A stretch of DNA of 64,000 nt from the NCBI RefSeq assembly GCF_002234675.1, contig NC_019867.2, positions 25,223,166 to 25,287,165 on the forward strand, read 5' to 3'. Under the pieces are notes generated by a model that did no database searches, was not told the DNA's origin, and worked only from the letters and a program-made list of their open reading frames with translations. Source of the DNA: Oryzias latipes. Lineage: Eukaryota > Chordata > Actinopteri > Beloniformes > Adrianichthyidae. Position numbers and translations under genes: made by a program. Positions 11,801 to 31,163 of the stretch are shown piece after piece. How positions within the stretch are numbered: the stretch's first letter is position 1; each line of letters opens with the position of its first letter.

Positions 11801-14800
11801 TCAAGAGATGATCGGAGAGGGAATTTTAGCATAAAAAGAGATAAATGTATGTTTTAAGCACATCCATTTCCCTAAGTTCTCTAGGCAAAAACTGGAAATG
11901 CCACTGACTTGTGTGTCCTTTGATCTTCACTCTTTCCTCAATCTTGTGGATGAATCACTGCATGCCACAACCTCAACTATCATTGCAGATCTCAGAAACA
12001 ATAAAACACTGTTGTTCTAAGAGTGACTCTGTCTGAAATTAATCTCAGTGGGAACTTCCGTTGACATTTGATTTGTCTAACACCACTGTCAACACAGTGT
12101 AGACTAACTTGAACCATTTATTTGTTGACAAACCCTCAACAGAGATTACTATTCTCAAAGGAATTTAAATAATGCCTTTTCACTTTGTGGGATTTTCCCG
12201 TGGAGGCCTATGGATTCTTGTGGTACTTAAAGTCATAAACCAAATCAGAGCAGCAGCTTTGATTAAAGGATCAGAGTACAGATTAGAGATGAAAACACAA
12301 GCGTTTTCTGCTTCTTTGACAGTGCCACACATACCCACGCTCAAACCTTCAACTGCACCCGTCCTGTCTGTCTCTCTTTCTGGTGTTGCTTCATGGGTAA
12401 TGTCGAGTGACACATTTAAGCGTGAGCTGTCAACTCTGTGTATGTGATGCTGAGTGACCGGACCGCTGAGCACTGGCGACAGCCATGCACACACACCCAA
12501 AATCCACACACATATCCCACTCTCCATTACTCTGTCATCTGAATACTGCAGAGGTCTCATTGCAATTTGTACTCTGAAAGCACACGCACAAGCATTACTG
12601 ACCTTGGCTGATGTAAGGCCGCTGTTTGTTTATGTCCATTTAAAGACCAACCACCACTCTGTTTTTTCTGTTTCTCTGTTCTCAGGTCGTTCATTCACCC
12701 GCTTGACCACAGAGCTGTCAGCAATGCGACCAGCGAGCCAAAACCACGAGGAGGAACAAGGAAAATCTACAGCATGATGGTGGATGCTGTCAGGAATCTT
12801 CTCTCTGTCGCTGACATTTGGATTTACACTTTTCATTTTCCTGAGTGACAAAGTATATAAGCACACGAGCTGAGGAGCTTGACAAGTGTTTCTGCAAGAC
12901 ACACATATATCCTCATGTATGCATAGATACAGCTCTCACTCTGGCTTTCTGGATGAGTTTAAGAAAGGGGAGGGGAATCTGACATGTCTCTTTGATCTGC
13001 AGAGCTCTTTTGCACTAGCTTTTTCTGATGATGAGTGATGAGTCGAGTCAGATGTTTTCTTTGCTTCTCTTTCCATTTGAAGCATTACAGACAGTGGTAA
13101 TGGGGAAGTGCGGGGGGGGGGGGGGGTTCTGCAGACTGTCTATGTCCTACATAAGACTCCTCCAAGACTCCTACTAAACTGTGTGCACAGGGATTGGTTC
13201 ATTTTGAGCAGCCGCCAGCCAGCATCCTTCATTGGCGTCGTGTCTCCTCCTGCCTGTCGCCGCCATACCAGCCTGAGTGATGAAGTGTCATGCACCTGTC
13301 GGCTCTGAGCCCCGCAGATGTACAAACACAAGCGCGTGTGCATGAGAAGGGGCGTTTCGCACATGCACATGCAAACACAGAGTTGCACATCTGAACTCCA
13401 ATCCAGCATATTCAAACGCGCACAGATTAAAACCAGATATTAAACACACAGCTGTACACTGCATAGCACAGTCCTTCTCTGCAAGTGGTTATGTGTGTGT
13501 TTACATTGGAAGCTGTCAAAGAGTACCAAAGAACTCCATCTTGACTCGCCTGCTGTATTATTTAGGTTGTGTTTGACCCAGCAACCATGAATCAGTTTTG
13601 ATGCCTACTGAACATTGACACCGCTGCAGAAACACCTGTAAGTCTATTTAAACTCAGCCAGGAATGTGGCTTTCTTCCACAGCTTTGGACAAAGTGCATA
13701 ATAAAGCTGTCAAAGCTATAAACATTATAAAAGAGCTCTGAAGGAGATTTGGCACAATAAAGTTTTTTAAAAGTTTTGCTCTCAGCTTTAGCCATAGACG
13801 GCTGAATTCAGCAACTGACGTGACTCAGCAAAGGTTATTTTTCCTCTGCACTGTAACCTGCTGCATTCACTTAGTGAATAAATAAATACATATACAGTCA
13901 CAGAACATCCTGAGAGCAAATACTCCATCACAGCTGCAGCCTACAAAAACTGCTGTGTTGATTGGTCAACAGCCTAGACGGACCGCACCCAGCGAATGGA
14001 AAGAGGAGTGGGTTGTGTATATACTTCATTTTCTTATTTTCAACCCACATACTTATCAGTGTAGGATATGTGCATCCCTAACTTGTTCTAGAGAAGTGCT
14101 CAGTTGAATCTGAGCTGGTAGATGTATTAGTATAGGTCCTTTTAGGAAACTGAAGCTTTTTTACAAATGAAAATAACTGGAGTTAGGTGCAGTTTAAAAG
14201 CTGTTAGGCCAGTTTATATCAATGATAATTGCACTTGATGGCACAATTGCACAGTTTTTGTTTTTTTCTCTCATGTTTGTGCAAAAACAAGGAAGAATTT
14301 TTTTGGTTGACAGTTCACAATCAATCAACGTTACCCGTTGTCTGTGTATTTTGAAACGTTCACAATAATATCTGTGTATGTATGACATATTTTTGGTTAG
14401 CAGTGACTCAGAATGTAAAGTGGTATTAGTTGACCATTGTTTTACCTAAACTGATCATGAGCGATATTTTGTAAATGATATTTTACAATAAAATGTGAAC
14501 CTAAGAAAGAAACATTTATGTTTTTAGCAAGTGTTCACCACAGGCGCACATTCAGCAATGGTGCAAACAAGTGGTTGCCCTGATTATTAATCAGTGTGGT
14601 TACAAACATGGAATTTCATCACTGCGAGAGCTTTTGGGTCAACAAACCCTTTTGAAGAAACCATGTTTGTTCTGTGTTCACAAAATGGGTTGAAGCAGTC
14701 CTTCCAGCAAACACACAACAGAGGGAGCAGTGTGACAGAATACCTTAATTATGGATTAATTGTGTCATTAGCAGGTTTCTGCCGTTGGCACCACATTGGG

Positions 14801-15244
14801 GCTGTCAAGGTTAATTACTGGAACATGTTTATCTGCTGTCAGCCTCTGCAGCGAGCTGTCACTTGCATGGAAACACAGACAAACACACACAAACGCTCTT
14901 CACTCAAACAGTTCACAGCATCCCTCAGCATTTTCCTCAGCTCCTTTCTTTCTGCTTCAGAACACTTTGTAAGGCACTTCATCAGCCCTCTGAAAAACAA
15001 GCACAAGCTGGGAGATGCCGTGGTTTCCCACAATCTGAAAAGACCAAAGCATATGCGCCACTCTTAAACGCACTTGCAGAAAACAGACTTCAAAGAAACA
15101 TTGTCTCTTTTAATGACCCAGATTCCATTAAATTTGTATTTATTTATGTGATAAAACAATTAAGAACTAAAACAATTTGCCTTTGAATTATAATGTAAAA
15201 ACTGTTGGTGTGTCAGGGGTGCTGAAAGCTAATTGTATCTTACA
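11801..15244. other. Non-coding; microsatellites and candidate regulatory stretch
   Basis: No supported gene. The region holds CA-rich text (12480-12580, 13320-13500), a poly-G tract at about 13111-13126, and a unique stretch at 14560-15060 with conserved-element texture (TTAATTATGGATTAATTG, GGTTAATTACTGG). Open frames on both strands here (for example 12180-12560 and 14594-15067) have no domain character or splice context. Confidence 0.4.
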
Positions 15245-15660
15245 CCCCTCCCCTTAGCTTTCCAAACAGTAAGTACACACTGAATCCAAGAAGCCAAAAT
15301 CCCATAGACTTCAATTGAGAAATAAACAGCATTTTTTGACTCATTCTAATTGTCAGAACAACCATTCTTGCTCTGATACTTTTTGTTCTTTCTAATAATA
15401 TTTTTTCATTACATATTCTCCTTATTGCAAGTTAGTCAAGTTATAAACTGATCAATGAGATGCCTCAATAATAGAGTAGATGTGTGGACTTCCAACAAGT
15501 TCCCTCCTGATTGGTGAGAGTGGTTGCCATAGAAATGTTGACTCAGACTGATTTGGACTAATCACTACTTACTCACATTGTCTGGGCTCAGCATGGGGAC
15601 GTCAGTATTGTGAAAAAAATGGCGACTGAATTGACTTCATTCGGTTTTCTGTGGTAGACA
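15245..15660 (+). repeat. Interspersed repeat family R2, continuous copy
   Basis: Aligns to the split copy at 3127-5440. Shared blocks include AAGTACACACTGAATCC-AAGAAGCC, CCCATAGACTT, CTGCTCTGATACTTTTT-type, AAGTTATAAACTGA and CCTGATTGGTGAGAGTGGTT. It shows what R2 looks like without the LTR insertion. Confidence 0.6.
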
Positions 15661-16079
15661 GCACACACATATACAGTCAGTGGGATGGACATGTCCACAA
15701 CACCTCCCTGTGAATGTTGTGTTTCTAGGTCTCAACCGTCTCAACAGGCTGATTTTGTTGAAAAGTAGCAATGCTTCTTTGAACAAGCCTTAAAAAAAAT
15801 CGTATTCCCGATAATATATAGATTTACAACTAAATAGTCTTGAGTGACACCACTGCATAAAAAAATCTCATCTAGAGCCTAAAACATGGAACCAAATCTA
15901 TATAATTGGGGCCACGTGGGAACCTCTTAGGGATTATTTATGTAAGACTATCAGAGAAACAGAATTGCAAACACTGACATGTGTCCATCAGAAAATAAAA
16001 GCAGACAATGTTATTTATTCACATCTGAAGTGATTTGGACAGTGGTTAGTTCATATGTTGAGTCTGAAGAACAACCCCT

Positions 16080-16450
16080 CCGTTTCCGACCTGCATAAGA
16101 CTTATTATGTTTCCTGCCGTCTTGTGTGCTGATGCATGACACAATGCGTTGCATTAATCAAAAGATACTATGGCACATTAATAATTATCAAATTATTTCC
16201 TACTTAATTTTGCAACAGCCAAATATCAGTAATGAATCATTTTAAAATATGACGCTTTTTAACTATTCAATTATTGCGAAAGTGAGCCCGGCTTCTTTGA
16301 TGGATTTCAGCCGTAATCTGTTCACTAAGTCATCTCCTGACAGTCCCTCTTAATCAGACTCTTTGTCCATTGAATCCCCGTCAAGTCCTGGCTGAGCTGC
16401 TGCAAAGAGAAAAGACGTTTATCAGCCTGTCAGCTCTCACTGTCTGTCTT
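16080..16450. other. Probable conserved non-coding element
   Basis: Unique sequence dense in TTAAT, TAATTA, AATCAAA and GTAATGAATCATT cores (for example TTAATAATTATCAAATTA), ending at TTGCGAAAGTGAGCCCGG...CTGCAAAGAGA. There is no coding potential. Inferred to be regulatory from texture only. Confidence 0.35.
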
Positions 16451-16670
16451 CTTCCATCCAGTCAGACCTGAGACCGATTTGGACAGGAGAGCTGGCATGA
16501 CTGCCTGGTCTGAGAAAAACAAACTAACTACTTCTACCAACTGGACCAAATGGCCACAAAGAGGAATGGAGGTTAGGAAAACAAAATAGCACTTGCCATG
16601 AATGTTATCTTCAGGAGTGTAAACAGCAAAAAATATCACTAATATACTAGTACTAGTAATGTACTAGTAC

Positions 16671-17274
16671 TAGGGCTGCACGATATGAGGAAAACTTGCG
16701 ATATGCGATATTAGTGATCAATATTGCGATAACGATAAATTTGCGGTAAATAAACAAATAGAAAAATAAACAAAAACATCATTCCCATTTCATTGCAACA
16801 GTTTAAAAATTATACTCCAAATGACCCTCATCGACATGGGGGACAAACGTCAGGGTGGCTAACCCTGGTCCTCAAGAGCCTCAACCCTGTTTTCCAATTC
16901 TCCCTAGACTGCTCGATAATCATAACCAAAATCAGGTGTGTTCAGTCAATCAGGATGTGAAATCACTTAAGTCAGCTAATCAACAGCAAGCTGGTTAAGG
17001 AGAGCTGGAAAACAGGCAGGGTTGAGGCTCTTCAGGACCAGGGTTAACATAATAGGCCTCCATCTGATTGGTCAACAATGGGAAGGCGTCCATCTGATTG
17101 GTCAAAGCATAAAGGGATTTATTTGATTCGTTAAATGCTTCAAGCTGCTAGAAGATTGTTTTAACACATTTTGGGTTTGCGATTTATTGCGAGATTCACC
17201 GTCTTTTGCGATATGCATATTGCAGAGCTGGATATTGCGATAACGATAAATTTGCGGTATATTGTGCAGGCCTA
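16671..17274. mobile_element. Non-autonomous hAT element
   Basis: Terminal inverted repeats TAGGGCTGCACGATAT and TAGGCCTGCACAATAT are flanked by an exact 8-bp target duplication ACTAGTAC (16663-16670 and 17275-17282), diagnostic of hAT transposons. Subterminal 'TTGCGATAACGATAAATTTGC' repeats occur at both ends. No transposase is encoded. A smaller element is inserted at 16863-17043. Confidence 0.85.
16863..17043. mobile_element. Palindromic MITE nested in the hAT element
   Basis: Inverted ends CCCTGGTCCTCAAGAGCC and CCCTGGTCCTGAAGAGCC are followed on both sides by CTCAACCCTG...TTTTCCA-type subterminal text. Flanks are CTAA (16859-16862) and TTAA (17044-17047), suggesting a TTAA target as in piggyBac or Kolobok elements, with one copy mutated. 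No coding capacity. Confidence 0.7.
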
Positions 17275-17929
17275 ACTAGTACTAGTAATCATGTGGATCT
17301 GCTGCAGAAGCCACCCAGAGACGGTCACTGCAAGAATTGAGAAATGTGGGCAGAGGACGCCATCTAGTGCACAAACTCTGTTACAGCTAAAAGAAAACCA
17401 CAATAATAAAAATAATAATTCTGTGGTTTAAAAAAAACATGGAGTACTGCTGCTAACATTTATATAGTAAATAATAGACAAGCGTACATGCTAATTTGAT
17501 GTTTGTTATGATTTCTATGATTGCTGGATGCTATTATTGCTTAGAAATTCCATCTTATGTTGTCTCTTCAGCCTCAGAATCACTCCAAAAATATGACATG
17601 TCAATATGTGTGCCCTGTACTTCTCTTGCCAGGAACGGCAGGTATTAAGAAGAACACATTTCTTAAAATTCATTAATTAATCCACCTTTTCAGCACATGA
17701 ATTGTGGGTAATAAAAGAAAACGCTTGACTTTTTAACATAGGTTTTAAATGATCTTGTCTATGCCAATGCTATTCAATTTTTAAAAGATTAAGGTAAATT
17801 TACAACTGATAAAAATATGCATGATGATGTCCAGCCAGATATTGTAATAATCGGAGGTGACAGAGACAATTGGTATCTGGTTTTGACGGAAGGTCCCACA
17901 ATAGTGAGGGTAACACCTTAAAATGGACA

Positions 17930-18745
17930 AAAGCAACAATAGGTTTAAAGGTTCCTCCGCTTTTTTTTTTTTTTTTGCATTTGAGACGTTTTTCAGATGA
18001 ATTGTTTCCAAAAATCAAAGTACTAAAGTAAGTCTCAATAATAATGTTGTTGTTGCACAATCATGAAATGTTTTGTTACTTTAAATAAGATTTCTGCTCC
18101 TCTCAACAGGTGTGTGGGCCAACTTCTGGGGAGTAAATTGCTCCAGTCCAGACGATTTGGTTTTAGCTCCCTCCACAGATCTTTAGTCAGATTTAGACCA
18201 GGACTCTCAGAAGCCCCCCATGACATTGTCCAATGTTTTGCATTTGTTGGGTTATTATCCGGCTGAACGATCCATGACTGTGATTGAGACCAAACCTGCT
18301 GAAACAACATTTTCACTCCAGAATTCCTTGTACCCTGAACAGATGCAGCAAAGCAGCATCACAGCAGACATTTATTGCGCTTCATTTTGTCTGTGAACAC
18401 AGAGCTGATGAGTCTTAGAAAAAGTTTGATTTTGTTTCCTCTGTCCAAATAACAGTCTCACAGACCCTTTCTGGCTTATGTTAATGCACATTTTGGGAAA
18501 ATCTGTGGTTTCTTTTCAACAGTGCTGTCCTGCTTGGTCTTCTTCCCGGGAGTTCATCTTGAAAGTGTTTTGGAGGTTTTTCTGCGCTCTAGTTGGAAAC
18601 GATCATTTCTGTCTCTTCATTTCAGATATTTTACTCTTTCTGACTCGTCCAGGGAGCTTAGGGTCAGTCCTGCAGACATCAAACCTGTGAATAATATGAA
18701 CTGCTGCAGTCATAAAATCATCAAGCTGCTGAAGGATGGTCTTCT
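17930..18745 (-). mobile_element. Decayed Tc1-like transposon
   Basis: Minus-strand frames carry recognisable Tc1 transposase pieces: a TEETKSNFF segment (compare SDETKIELF), VQPDNNPTNAKH (compare QHDNDPKHT) and SPGLNLTKDLWRELK (compare SPDLNPIENLWRELK), the region around the last catalytic acidic residue. Several frames are needed to follow it and stops occur within them, so it is dead. A poly-T run at 17957-17974 lies at its edge. Confidence 0.7.
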
Positions 18746-18760
18746 AGAATTTGCCTTTTA

Positions 18761-18957
18761 ACCCTTGTGCTATCCTAGGCACTTTAACATTAGGAGTTGG
18801 GTCATCTAGACCCACTAAACAGTGCGCTGAACCTTTTTTCTTCAATGATTTGTGAACCTCATGGATTACATGAAATTTTTCCACCTTTATCCACCTTTGT
18901 CATGGTAGGGAGAACACGTCAAAGTAAGGGTGGGGTCATCTAAGATAGCACAAGGGT
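18761..18957. mobile_element. TA-flanked MITE (complete copy)
   Basis: The ends ACCCTTGTGCTATCCTAGG and, inverted, ACCCTTGTGCTATCTTAG are flanked by TA on each side (18759-18760, 18958-18959), as in Tc1/mariner-type MITEs. It is 197 bp and non-coding. A second, broken copy starts at 24341. Confidence 0.75.
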
Positions 18958-18969
18958 TACGATGTTTAA

Positions 18970-19430
18970 CCCTTGTGAACCCATGCTGAACCCTGTTGTG
19001 TACATGTTGACATGTGAACGTTTTTGGAGCCAACAGGTATGTTGTGTGTAGACAGGCCCCGCCTTTATAGACTTGTATTACATCTGAACCTCACTGTAAT
19101 GAGTATAACCATCCAGAAACTTGTTGCTTTATGCTGCTTCATGGTTTTACCTCCCCCCTCCTATCCTCCTCTCTCTAACATCCCTCTCTCTTCTTCCCTC
19201 ATTTCCTTTTCCGTCCGGTCCAACACTAAAGATTTTTGAACATAATTAAAATGAATAAAGTTTGGCCTCGGTTACAAAAGGGGTTTATTCAGACATACCT
19301 CTGGTTTGTCAGAAGATTAATAACCCCTCTTGTTAAAGTAAAATATGTCCAACACAAGAGGCCTTCAGCTCTCATCTGTCTGCCTAGCTGTTGGACAGGA
19401 CAAGTAAAAAAAAAAATACAAAAAAAATAA
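18970..19430. repeat. Interspersed repeat-like stretch
   Basis: It contains a CT-rich block (19150-19215) and a tail 'GAACATAATTAAAATGAATAAAG' typical in style of a retroposon 3' end. I recall similar text in fish genomes but cannot name the family or prove its copy number from this window. Confidence 0.3.
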
Positions 19431-20805
19431 GGGGCACCAAAGTAAACGACATCTTTAAACTCAGGATTATAGGGCATAAGTTTACAGTGACAAGTTTAAA
19501 GTGTATTCAGAGATATTTCACCTTTGTGACCTATAACTGCAAAATACAGTTCCTGGTTGAAGTTGTTTAGTCGTTAGTCCTGGAATTTATCATTCCGGTT
19601 ACACGGCTCACATAACACAAATTCATTTCATACATTACATGTTTGAAGACACAACTTTGCATGTAGTTTGTTTCCAAGATTTTGATGGATTTGATCTGTT
19701 ATAAAAGCGTTTCCAGGGGTCTTTTATGTTAATTCTGATTATGCTGTTTCTAGCCAAAATTTTAAAAAGCTGTCATTTTCTAGGACCGTTTCAGCAGAGC
19801 AGCAAGACTTCATTAGTAATTCGCCTCGGAGTTGTTGGTAGATTACTCCATGCCAACAGTAAATAAGAAAATGGGACAGTATTGGTTTTTAAATGTCCTT
19901 TTCTATGCCTAAAAAACATTTTAGTTTTAACCTAAAAGATAAAAAGAGCTCAGAAGTTCAACTTATTAACCCATGCAAAAAGAAAAAGAAAAAAAATAGT
20001 CAAGACTGAGGTATATGTGCATTAGCATTTTAATTGGACAAAGCAAGAAAACATTGTTTACAGTAGCAGTTGTCAGTTTTCAGGGCTAACACCTTTCTAA
20101 ACCAAAAGGGCTCGAAAATATCTGTAGGCACTGCCTAATTAAAAAGAGGATCATGTCAGCTAAAAGGAACCAGCTCTATAAGGCAACTGTTATGATGTAG
20201 GCCTCCTCATTTCTCTGACAACAAAGTACGTGTAGAGGTTGAATCCACTCAGAATTTTTATATAAAATACTGGCGTTTCCATATCTTAAAAAAAAAAAAC
20301 AGTTTCAGACACACAAGTTCACCCTTTAATATTTGTGTTAAATTGAAGTATGCACTGCATGGCAATGCGGTTATCCCTGCACAAAAAAAGTGTGTTCACC
20401 GTGCCAGTGTCACGCCGCTCGATACAATGTTTGGGGGTTACTTGGCAAGTGATCGGAACCAAAACTGAAAAGCAAGCACCCACAGATACCAGTAGCATTT
20501 TACTTACAATGTTTCAAATGAATGAATGAATGAAATCATGATGGGCTTATTTACATATGGCAAAGAAGATTTGAGGCCGTCAGGAAGGTGTGTGAGGAAG
20601 AGTGGAATGCAGAGAGAAACACTCTTGGTAGTCAAATTTGTACAAGAGAGGGAAAAAAAACTGTGCAATATTTGTCTGCCCTTACAGAGAAACAGCAGTA
20701 GCAACAATCCCTGCAATTGATTTAAATCCAAGAGACATTTAGAAAAATATTCAACCCATGTCTATAATTAGGACAGTTCACAACTTTGTGACTCAATTTC
20801 AGTTC

Positions 20806-20841
<36 letters not shown>

Positions 20842-21225
20842 TAAAGAAAGCCTCTCTTTGGCCATTTAGAGGGCAAAGGAGGGAAAATGGAAGCCATCTG
20901 TAAAACTCAGACAAAGGAAAAACTCCTGACAGTTTCTCCTTTACCGTTTTATTCTCATTTACAGTTAACTTAAAAAAATGGTAAAAGGTCTGGTTCATCG
21001 AGGCAAATACCTGTGTGGGTCAAATCCCTGCCCCAGGCTCCTTTTTACCTCAAAACTCCCACAATATTCCATTTACATTTTACAAATGTCAACCTTCAGA
21101 CGAGGCTCCACATCGTGTAAAAAGTCCCGGTCCTGCCACAAAAGGAGGCCGTGTTAAACAGCCCAGCGAGGCAGTGTACAGCCATCGAGACTGTTGACAA
21201 ATCTCCCCCCCCCCAGCCCTCTTTA
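19431..21225 (-). other. tia1: Probable tia1 3' untranslated region and flank
   Basis: It directly follows the tia1 stop codon on the minus strand. A plus-strand run of 30 A at 20810-20839 is a U30 tract in the tia1 mRNA sense. A possible polyadenylation signal AATAAA (minus strand) is at 20948-20953, but the untranslated region may continue further. No ORF here has gene character. Confidence 0.5.
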
Positions 21226-29118
<7,893 letters not shown>

Positions 29119-29637
29119 CGTCAAGGTGTAGTGGTCGCGTCCGGAGAGGCTTTTAGTCCAATAACATACGAATAATTTATGTTAAACGTAAGTTAACCTA
29201 AACATAAAAAATAAATATGTACAATTTAATGATTAGTCTGTGGGCGATTTTGGTTCCACACACACCACAGAGAGCCTCAGTCTGAAGCAAACAATAGGAA
29301 GTTGAAGATGGCGGAGGAATGGCGTCAGAAGCGTCAACCTCGCTGCGCGCTAAAATGCTGCCAACATCAAGAACATTCTCTCACACCAGAAAAATGACCA
29401 TAAGAATTGGTAGACTTCAACAAACCACATCTTTTTTGTGTAGACCGATAAATATTTAACTAATCGTTTAATTTAAATCAGAAAAACTGGAAATTTTAAG
29501 AGAATGTACTGCAACACAGTTATGGAGTTATTGCACCATTTTTTTTTCTTTTTTTTTTTTACGTTTTTCTACAGTTTGCGAAACGAACTAACTAAACCAA
29601 CTAAACGAAAAGCAAGCCAAAATAAACAAAACGGCAG
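29119..29637. promoter_or_regulatory. tia1 5' flank / divergent promoter region
   Basis: This is the region upstream of the tia1 start (minus strand). It includes a GAAGATGGCGGAGG block at 29304-29317 that resembles a YY1-type promoter element. An ATG within it (29308) opens a 29-codon plus-strand frame (MAEEWRQKRQP..., stop at 29395-29397). I cannot show that it is used. No TATA box is obvious, as usual for housekeeping genes. Confidence 0.4.
29628..29631 (-). terminator. Pol III terminator of tRNA-Gly
   Basis: Four A on the plus strand give TTTT on the minus strand, 7 nt beyond the discriminator base of the tRNA gene. This is the minimal RNA polymerase III stop. Confidence 0.7.
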
Positions 29638-29708
29638 TGCGCCGCCCGGGAATCGAACCCGGGTCGCAAGAATGGGAATCTTGCATGATACCACTACACC
29701 AGCGGCGC
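29638..29708 (-). tRNA. tRNA-Gly (anticodon CCC)
   Basis: Minus-strand sequence begins GCGCCGCTGGTGTAGTGG and forms a complete 71-nt cloverleaf: acceptor GCGCCGC/GCGGCGC with discriminator A, anticodon stem CAAGA/TCTTG with loop TTCCCAT (anticodon CCC), T arm CCGGG-TTCGATT-CCCGG. Intact A box (TGGTGTAGTGG) and B box (GGTTCGATTCC) indicate a functional gene that decodes GGG codons. It has no intron. The 3' CCA is not encoded, as in all eukaryotic nuclear tRNA genes. Confidence 0.95.
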
Positions 29709-31163
29709 TACGTGTGATTACCGGACGTACTGATAAAGATATACCTAGGCAAAAATGAGGTGGAAGAAAAGTCTTTGATGGGAAATATTGGAAACAAAAA
29801 ATTACTTTTCTACTCGTGAACTCACAGGAATAATTGCTGACTTTTTCATACATATTCTAAGTATATGCTTCCCCATGTAGAATATATCAAACAACTTGGG
29901 TGTAAACGAGGTTTGTGGGATTTTCTAGAAGCAAAGTATTCTTGTTGTAATAAATATCAGGTTAGAATTTAATTTAAAACAAAAAATTGAGGTACAATTA
30001 AGGAGAAATCTAAAGGCGTGTTTGCTTTCACCTTCATTTTCCCCTTAACACTGACTTATTCATTTCAGTCTTTTGATAACATCATTGTTTCTGCTTTTAC
30101 AGCAATATAAACATCAAAACATTGTTTTAATTAAATCTCTTGAACTACTGAAAATACTTTCTTGCCAGCCCTTTTGACACCACATCTTGGGACTTCAGTG
30201 GTTGTCTCTGCAAGTTCTGCAACCACTTGAGGGTTTCATCACTGATGCCCTAACTTTACAGAAATAAAGCAATAATATAGGGAGATTACCACATTGTACA
30301 CATTTTCTTTTTTTAAAAAGTATGACTTAGAAAAAACTCTACCTAAATATTAATACATCTTTCATTGTAATAAAATTGAAAAAATTCTGTTTATTTAATT
30401 ATCACAATGTTTAGTATAACTGTATCTCGTATAAGTTGCTTTTACCCAAGCAAATTTACAGTGCTTTTATTTTGGTAACATAAAATATATATAGGGAACA
30501 GTCAACATTGTCTGAGTTTTCCACAACAAAAAATTGTTCAGTACAAGAAAAAAAAATAGAATAAATGTCCCTTAACCAATACGGTTCTAAAAATATGTTT
30601 GAAGAAATAAAAGTCTGCTTATTTTCACATTTAAGAGGCCTTCTAAAAGTACACAAAAGATGCTGCACTAACAGCCAAAACAATGAAAAACGTCAGTCTT
30701 ACAAACTCTTGATTAGTTTGCAGAACCATCAATACTTAAACCACTTCATTCTTTTTTATTCATCATTGCCAATTTCTGTTGTGTTTTAATAAATTTTACA
30801 CACGATACAAAGACGTTTTAGTTGGACAGACTTTTTCTTTTTAGTTCTAGATCAAATTTAGTAGGAAAGCTTCTTTATTTCCCTTGAATATAAATAATAC
30901 ATTCAAGGGAAATATATTTTAAAATATAAATTATCTTGAGGAGGACATATACAGCATACAGTTATCTATTGACAGACGCTACGGTAATAAACTCACATCC
31001 CAGACCAGAAGGTGGCGGTAATGCGCCGTTCTGTTGTTTGCCACCCGCTGTATATATATTTAAAAAAAACTTTTAAAAAAACGTCCAACGAAGAAGAAGA
31101 AGCGAGCAACCTTCTCGCCTTCGTGGCAACGGACACTTCGAGAAGCTTGGGTTTGGAGACAGC
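29709..31163. other. Spacer between tRNA-Gly and rchy1
   Basis: AT-rich, with no ORF of gene character. A perfect 14-bp inverted repeat (30876-30889 / 30901-30914, TATTTCCCTTGAAT) with an 11-nt loop is present. CCAGAAGGTGGCGGTA (31005-31020) resembles a CTCF site and lies about 145 bp upstream of the rchy1 start, within text ending in an AAGAAGAAGAAG run. The rchy1 promoter must lie in its last few hundred bases. Confidence 0.45.

Noticed and set aside
12180-12560. 126-aa minus-strand frame in the left flank
   Set aside because: Low-complexity CA-rich background, overlapping frames on both strands, no splice-bounded exon structure or domain.
14594-15067. 157-aa plus-strand frame
   Set aside because: Lies in a stretch that looks like conserved non-coding DNA; product lacks any domain pattern and has competing frames on both strands.
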